Source of the DNA: Cerrena zonata
Taxonomy: Eukaryota > Basidiomycota > Agaricomycetes > Polyporales > Cerrenaceae
DNA length: 64,000 bases
Assembly (NCBI GenBank): GCA_038087015.1
Contig: JASBNA010000025.1
Span: forward strand, 248,001-312,000
Direction: 5' to 3'
Shown here: piece by piece, positions 58,520 to 64,000 of the stretch
Numbering within the stretch: position 1 is the stretch's first letter
Layout: each line of letters opens with the position of its first letter
Translations under genes and position numbers: made by a program
Notes under the pieces: model-generated
What the model was told of the DNA's origin: nothing
The model's input: the letters and a program-made list of their open reading frames with translations, nothing else
Database searches by the model: none

Positions 58520-58734
58520 TGTAAGCCTGGCAAGGCTTCACTAGAATCAGACGAAGAATAACAGACACAGAATATCTTTGTTAACGGAAGCGACGGAGGG
58601 AGCGTAAGCTAGAGTTAACAAAGGACAGAGCTCGACTATAAGTACGAGCGTGGATGCTGAGGTAACGAGCGGGGAGAATGGAAGTATCCTAATCGGGAAG
58701 GTGTTGTGGCGAGCTGTAACCCAGCAGGGTTACA
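58520..58734 (-). repeat. 5' LTR of outer element
   Basis: 215 bases, without the 70-bp duplication found in the left copy. Directly inside, on the element strand, is CTTTTTTTTTTAACACC, similar to the inner element and unlike a tRNA primer site. Confidence 0.92.
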
Positions 58735-59160
58735 ATGTTTTACTATCAAAAAATGGGTTAAAGAGTCAGAATTTTGAGTGATAAAATACTGCACAAAGTT
58801 TCAAACATTGTCTACAATCTTTAGACCTGACAAGTGCTGAGAAAACTCTGACTTTTTAGAACAAATCTTACTGTCTAAATTATGAAGCAAGAGTATGAAT
58901 TTTGTTCAGAATTTTAAAGCCACAAAAAATAAATTAAAAATGAAATGTGTGTTTTTTGTACAATTTGATAAATTACAAAATGGGATTTTAATTCAGGTTA
59001 TGATGTTGGAAAAAAACATAAGTGATGTTTGAGTTTTTCAACTATCTTGGGTGCTCAGAAGATTGAGTATAATTTTTGAATCTTATTTTATTTTTTAATT
59101 ACATAAAGTGTGTGACAGTTTAAACATCTTGACACAAACTTACCCACATTTTTTTCTAAG
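58735..59160. repeat. AT-rich segment right of the retrotransposon nest
   Basis: About 425 bases, strongly AT-rich, with no coding potential. GTTTTTCAACTATCTT at about 59034-59050 is the inverted copy of 16 bases in the left AT-rich segment. A non-autonomous DNA transposon or an unusually long intron would both fit. Confidence 0.45.
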
Positions 59161-59225
59161 TAAAACTACTGGATTATACCCAGTGGTGGTAGCGAAAGTC
59201 GAGTGGCACAAGACAACAGAATTAC

Positions 59226-59384
59226 CTTTCTAGAGACATCAGCGCCTGGGCAACCAGTGACTTGCTTCAATGCAGTCTGGGCATTCTCAAGCTGTACCTC
59301 TTGTAGCCTGTGATGCTTAAACATTTGAGCCAGATTTGATACATACCCTATGTATCGCGTTGGGCTGTTCGCGAACGAAGTCAT
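59226..59384 (-). CDS. Candidate first exon of an orphan gene split by the transposon nest
   Basis: The exon starts at an ATG at 59384 (MTSFANSPTRYIGY), encodes 53 residues and ends GADVSRK at a GTAATT donor. The donor is in phase 0. The acceptor at 44618 is also in phase 0 and would continue VRWPALDL. If correct, the intron is about 14.6 kb and holds the AT-rich segment plus both retrotransposons, all in the same orientation. No homologue is recognised, so this is a splice-phase argument only. Confidence 0.35.
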
Positions 59385-59996
59385 TTCACCCGGACCTCAC
59401 ACATTGCCTATCTTATAAGCCTTATCGATCGTGCCATCAAACTAGCTTATAAGGCCCCATCAGCCCTCCGTACACATAGTCGGAATATCTCCTGTATTTT
59501 TGGCCCAGTTGCCTTCTATGGTAACTACTTTTGAAGCTGTTTTGAGTAAGCCAAAGAAGGGGAAAAGAGAGAAAACATAGAATCAAAACATATGCGATCT
59601 GATCGAAGGCCCAGATCACCGGTCTACCGGTCCCGACTCTATTCCCCGCGTGTGTCGCCCTTCCGTGCCCTCCGCCCTTTCCCACGTGTCTCCCGTCCTC
59701 GCTCCCTGCCCACCCTATCGCTCATAAGTGCTTGCTCGCCGGCGCTTCGACTCCCCCGCCGCCCTGCCTTTCCACATAGTGTAGATCCCTTGTTTCCCAT
59801 CCGTTTCGCACGTTATTACATGCGTTCGGAAGCGGCATTCTTGCTCGTCCCGCTTGTACCATAGTATATACATAGTAGTCTGACATATTGTAGTGTTCAG
59901 ATAGCAATACAAACCTAGCTATTGATTCAGATTTCTCACGGTTAGTATGGTATAGTCGGTATGATACATGTATACAAAATGATAATTATAATCATT
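59385..59996. other. Intergenic, no gene recognised
   Basis: This spacer contains a C-rich stretch on the plus strand (about 59600-59770) with a 90-residue Arg/Pro-rich open frame that resembles nothing known. It would include the 3' UTR of the KDZ transposase gene and the promoter of the candidate exon at 59384. Confidence 0.4.
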
Positions 59997-62900
59997 CTAT
60001 GAATCGCACACGGTGTCCATAAAGCCCTGAAGACCATCGATATCATTGTGAAGCTCATCATCGTTCTCAAAGTCCTCTGCATCTTCATCAAGCCCGTCTT
60101 CGTCATGTAACGCTGCTAAGCCTTCGTCGCCCGGTCCATCACTGTCATCGCCAGTCTCGTTGTTGCCAATGTCCGCAGGCGACGTGTTTTCGGTTCCAAT
60201 ACGCACGCCGCGTGTTGATTCACCCGTGAAACCGACTAGACTAATGATCTGTCGGACACGTTTGAGGAGGGATTGATGAATGCGAGTACGGTGCCTCACG
60301 AACGCTTTGGTTGGCCCGTACATAGCACTATCATCTTCTTTGAGTTTCGTAAGTAACGTCTTGAAGTGAATAGTCTCGTCGTAGATAGAGGTGTGAAGGC
60401 GGCGGGTTTCAATGTTACATCGAATTAATTCTTCTTTGGCACGAGCAACGCGCCGTCGGCATTTAAGGATCTCTCGGTAGACAGGCTGTGACCATTCCCG
60501 ATTACTGACGTTGTGGTTTGTGGCCCTCAACATCGTATACTGTTCGATGAGGCCATAGTGTGAGACATCCGACCAGTCGAGAGAGGGACGCGGAGGTGTT
60601 AAGTCAGAGGCGGCCTTATTGTATGCGACGATGGCCGTTCGGATGGTCTTGCTCCGTGTCTGGAGTGATTTTGCCATCTGTGTTTGAAGTTTGTACCCTA
60701 AGAGCATATATTTGAGTAATGATGAGAAGAAAATGAGAGCCGACATACCAAGACCAGATATGTTCATCCGTTGAAGCTCGAATAATCGTTGGACCACAAG
60801 TTGGTGGACCTTATCAAGTGCACGATGATACTTACGATCCCTGATGTACTTCAGGGTCTCGCGGTACTCGGGATCCGTTGGTTCCCATCTTCGGTCGACG
60901 CCTAGTTGCACCTCTATTTGAATGACGTCGTGTTGGGCTGTATCGTAACGTTCACGAGCTAGACGACGCCGCTTCTCCTTCTGGTTCGTTGCAGAGGCAA
61001 GCTGAGAGTACCCTGCTTGGATGGACTCCGCGGTTTCTGCGATAAATGTTGCATCTCCCAACTGACCGTAGTAAGAAGACTCCGCCTTTGTTTTCTCGGT
61101 AAGCGCAGCCTGGAGGGCTTGCAAGAGCTCAACGTACTCGACTTGAAGGGAGTTATGCTCAGGTTCCTTTCCCAGCTGTGAAAGAAACTCAGCCTCCTCC
61201 CTTTCTAGACGGTCTAGATCAGCGTCGCTAAGGCGAAACTTCTCCATGGCAGATTCGAGAGCAGGGACATCACGGTGAAGGGTCGAAAGTGCTTGTTTGT
61301 AGTTGTTGAAGATAAAGCTTCCTAGGTTTTCATACTTGTCTTTGTCCCATTGACGAAAGTAGGTGTCGATAATGAGTTGACGTCGGTAGGGAGATGCATA
61401 GCGAGTGATGCTTGCGAGGGCATTTGAGGCGCTGAAGATACGTTCCATGTTCTCAAAATCTTCGATGCCAACTCCAGAGACAACAGTGGGGTGGTTTTTT
61501 ACCTGACACTGATAATTATGCAAATAACCGTGGAAGGCGTTTACCACAAACTTGTGGGCTTTAGATTTGATATCCTCGGCAAGACTGGACCTCCCTGCGG
61601 TTATCTCAAACCCGCAGTTGATGTCCATACCACTAGCGGACTGAGGGGGTAAAACTTCCAACGCCTTCGCAAGGATAGAGAGTGGATATTTGGCCCTGAG
61701 AGTATACCTAGTCAGTAAAGTAGAAAAGACAAGCGCAGATGATAATATGGACTCACAGCTCACCACTACGGACCATATCGCAGATCCAAAGGATCAACCC
61801 ATGCCAGCACGCACTCGCATAGATCCCGGTTTCATCGAATATTGCCCACGTTCGTTTCTTTTCATCCGACGCGGCTGCTTTCCAATTCTTGACACATTGG
61901 TCAACACCGGTCGTTGAAGCATCTTGAGCACCATCTGTTGGGTCGCCTTTGTGTCCCCCACTCGTGTCCTCAGGATCAGGGTCATCTTCGCTATCCGAAT
62001 CTTGACCAGCACTACGAATTTCGCGGTGGCGAAGGCGAGGGCCTGATTTAACTTTGTTCGCAAACCGGTCTACAAATGCTCGCGGGAGAAAGTAATCACT
62101 GTCGCTGTATACACGAGTATCGGCAGCGATTCGATTTTTCAGGGGGAGCATCCTCTTGAGACTATTGTTCCCATCATGAGCCCATAGACGGCTGTAAGCT
62201 GTTTCCGGCTCATCTTGGAGCTTCAGGTCATGAGTAAGAGTAAGGATAGAGCCAGGAGAAACATACCTTATAGCAGCAGGCTTTACAAGCATTCATCACC
62301 CTCCAATTAGGTGTGTTCCAGGTCAACTCGTTGTGAATGCGTTTTTGGACAACGTTAATAATACGGAGATAAACTTCATATGTCTCAGCGAGCACAGTAC
62401 GAAGGTAGCGGCGAAAGGGTATCTGGAAATAAGAATATATTCGTCAGTGTAGCTTCAGCAGAGGAACAGTAGTACACACACATCATAGTAATCACAGATA
62501 ACTCTAGTGAACGCTTCCACACTCAGGGACGCTTTCCGAAGACGAACCCGATGGAAGATTTCTAGAGTGCGGAATCCAACCGCGACCTGCGGTTTGAAAG
62601 GTGTCTTCGCAAGATACCCATGGCGCGCGAGGTCCACAGCGACGCAAGTACTAGTCGGCCGTTGGTGTATTGTTATATCCTCCTTCATAGTGAAAATCTC
62701 CACGACATTGATGTGGTAAGGATACCGCTGGTCGATGTCGTGATCAGGGATCTCGGGTTGAGGAGCATACTTCCACTCCATATAAGATTCCACCAAAGGT
62801 TCGATCAGCGGGTTCCATGCTTGAAGTTCTCGCGTCCGACGTTCTTTCCAGGTGCGAGTGTCCACTCGCCGGTGACCTTTTAATCTAGAAACATAATACA

Positions 62901-63448
62901 TATTATGATTTATTCAGTTAAAGACACAACAATAATGGAGACTTACAGATAACGACGTAAATCATGGGCGGCTGCGATGATATTCATCGTCTCCGTAGGC
63001 GGGACTATGTCGTCGCTGTCGAACCACGCGTCGTCTTCTGCGAAGGGATCGGCGATTGACGTGTCGTAGTCATCGATCGCGTATGTATCGTCCATAGTAG
63101 CTACACCCGCCTGTGTTTGAATATCCTGTAAAAGTTGTCGAGTTGACCGATCCATATCTAAAGATGAACTGTTTGAGAATCAGACGGAAACTGCGAGTAA
63201 AAATAAAATAATGTACTCTGCAGCGTTTCCCTCATCATTGCATCAGACTCTCGAATTTCTTCTTCGCGCGCCTGAGGACCAAGAACCGATGTGATTTTCT
63301 CATTCCTGATGTTCCTCTGGCGTGAGGTGCTTGCCGGAGGTGGATCACTACTATACAGATGTTGTTGGGAAGGGTGCACAAATGTAGTCCGGCGGACTCT
63401 TTGGCTCACTCCTCCGCGAGGGAGCTTTTCCCTACTGTCCTTTGGCAT
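59997..63448 (-). CDS. KDZ transposase with CxC1-like cysteine-cluster region
   Basis: Transposase of the Kyakuja-Dileera-Zisupton superfamily, common in mushroom genomes. The ATG at 63448 (MPKDSREKLPRGG) splices in frame to MDRSTRQLLQDI. The CxC1-associated part follows: RTWKERRTRELQAW, VESYMEWKYAP, FHRVRLRKASLSVEAF. A cysteine-bearing segment lies near 62290 (NACKACCYK). The catalytic region has WAIFDETGIYASACWHGL, AKYPLSILAKALEVLPP, DINCGFEIT and VNAFHGYLHNYQCQ, with VGIEDFENMERIFSASNALA. The C-terminal part is long, coiled-coil rich and ends in an acidic tail. About five introns occur and no internal lesion is seen, so it may be active or recently so. Terminal inverted repeats were not found by eye. 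Confidence 0.88.
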
Positions 63449-63750
63449 AATTAAATCGCGAATGGCCTCATAATATTGCTACCAAATGACTGACCTCAAT
63501 TACGATCGGTGATCGAATCGGTGATCGACGCTCGTGATGGAACACCCGACCGCGACGGGTGCACTATCGATAACCTCAGCTCGCAGTCAACTTTGCACAA
63601 GTATACGATGCCGACCTACCGACAACCGACAACCGAACCAACCCCAGTTGAGAATGCACGTCTTGTCGTGATCGGAGGGTCAAGGGCAGGGATCCATCGC
63701 GTCGTCGAGGGATAGTAAGTCAAACCGGTTTAGACTTCTTCAATGTTTTG
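63449..63750. other. Intergenic, KDZ transposase 5' side
   Basis: About 300 bases upstream of the transposase ATG. The repeated unit GATCGGTGATCGA near 63504-63525 is the only structure noticed. No gene is recognised. Confidence 0.4.
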
Positions 63751-64000
63751 TTAACAAAATATTATATGACCAGTGAAGGTATAGCCCCACTCACCGAGTA
63801 TGCTGGGCCATGTTTCCCCCTCTCCGTATATTGTCGCTCTCTTGCAGAAGCGGAGACGGTCTGGCAGCTGCAAAGCATAGCCCAGATAATGGAAAGGGAG
63901 TCGGAACAGAAGGTTGCCGCTGCGTTCATTACGAGTGTAGTTGTCTGCCACCTTTTCAACAAGGATGAGACGGCCGTTTTCCACGCTGCCTTCCTCGGGT
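63751..64000 (-). CDS. Partial reading frame at the right edge, function unknown
   Basis: A minus-strand frame open to the window edge reads ENGRLILVEKVADNYTRNE, then LPFHYLGYALQLPDRLRFC and GEGETWPSILGEWGYTF, and stops near 63751. Codon content looks coding and the frame is uninterrupted for about 80 codons. A donor may lie after TFTG near 63770. No family is recognised, and only part of the gene is present. Confidence 0.35.
   Translation of the reverse strand, partial: PEEGSVENGRLILVEKVADNYTRNERSGNLLFRLPFHYLGYALQLPDRLRFCKRATIYGEGETWPSILGEWGYTFTGHIIFC

Larger units (their letters stand above)
44818..58734 (-). mobile_element. Outer Ty3/Gypsy LTR retrotransposon (chromovirus-like), inactive
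   Basis: LTRs at 44818-45102 and 58520-58734 share the sequence TGTAAGCCTGGC...GGTTACA on the plus strand. They begin TG and end CA in element orientation. The 5-bp target duplication ATGTT lies at 44813-44817 and 58735-58739. Element genes read on the minus strand, so the 5' LTR is the right one. The order is Gag, zinc knuckle, aspartic protease, reverse transcriptase, RNase H, integrase, chromodomain. A purine tract GGTGGGGAAGAG abuts the 3' LTR. The element is dead by three lesions: a stop at 56271, a one-base frameshift near 56160, and the inner element inserted at 45577-53650. Confidence 0.93.

Noticed and set aside
59592..59864. 90-residue Arg/Pro-rich plus-strand frame
   Set aside because: Composition-driven C-rich stretch with no domain, signal or neighbour support.

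Overview
The window is nuclear DNA of a filamentous fungus, almost certainly a basidiomycete of the Agaricomycetes. Genes are dense and on both strands. They are split by many short GT-AG introns (about 45-80 nt). The families present fit that group: a Zn2Cys6 factor of the PriB type, a GATA factor, a CYP64/CYP5144-like P450, an F-box/LRR-type orphan, a KDZ transposase with the CxC1 cysteine-cluster region, and Ty3/Gypsy chromoviruses. No bacterial features, tRNA, rRNA or CRISPR array were found.

Layout. 0.3-2.0 kb (-): secreted SGNH/CE2-like esterase. 2.5-4.4 kb (-): La-type RNA-binding protein with an RGG tail. 6.1-9.6 kb (+): Zn2Cys6 transcription factor. 9.8-12.3 kb (-): acylaminoacyl-peptidase-like S9 peptidase, divergent from a small charged nuclear-type protein (12.6-13.2 kb, +). 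13.8-15.8 kb (+): coiled-coil orphan. 17.2-20.0 kb (-): transcription factor with two GATA fingers, in which a 12-nt microexon completes finger 2. 20-27.4 kb: no recognisable gene. 27.4-29.7 kb (+): MFS sugar transporter. 30.0-31.1 kb (-): 4'-phosphopantetheinyl transferase-like protein with altered metal-site residues. 32.1-34.8 kb (+): peroxisomal acyl-CoA oxidase ending in SKL. 35.1-36.5 kb (-): F-box/LRR-like orphan. 37.5-39.2 kb (-): translation elongation factor eEF1B gamma, with two exact telomere repeats in its promoter. 39.5-41.7 kb (-): cytochrome P450. 42.6-43.9 kb (-): decayed second sugar transporter.

From 44.8 to 58.7 kb is a nested pair of Ty3/Gypsy LTR retrotransposons, both reading on the minus strand. 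The outer element (44818-58734, target duplication ATGTT) is dead: it has a premature stop, a frameshift and an insertion. The inner element (45577-53650, target duplication AACGT) sits inside the outer integrase/chromodomain region and has two LTRs that look identical. It encodes Gag-protease and integrase-chromodomain but no reverse transcriptase or RNase H, and it carries an extra 843-residue ORF of unknown function. This element is the most unusual object in the window. The nest lies in an AT-rich stretch that may itself be an intron of an orphan gene, with exon 1 at 59.2-59.4 kb and later exons at 43.9-44.6 kb. A KDZ transposase gene (60.0-63.4 kb, -) follows, and a partial reading frame runs off the right edge.

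There is no obvious metabolic cluster. The neighbours are a mix of housekeeping genes (La, eEF1B gamma, acyl-CoA oxidase), lifestyle genes (esterase, sugar transporter, P450) and a repeat-rich right third.
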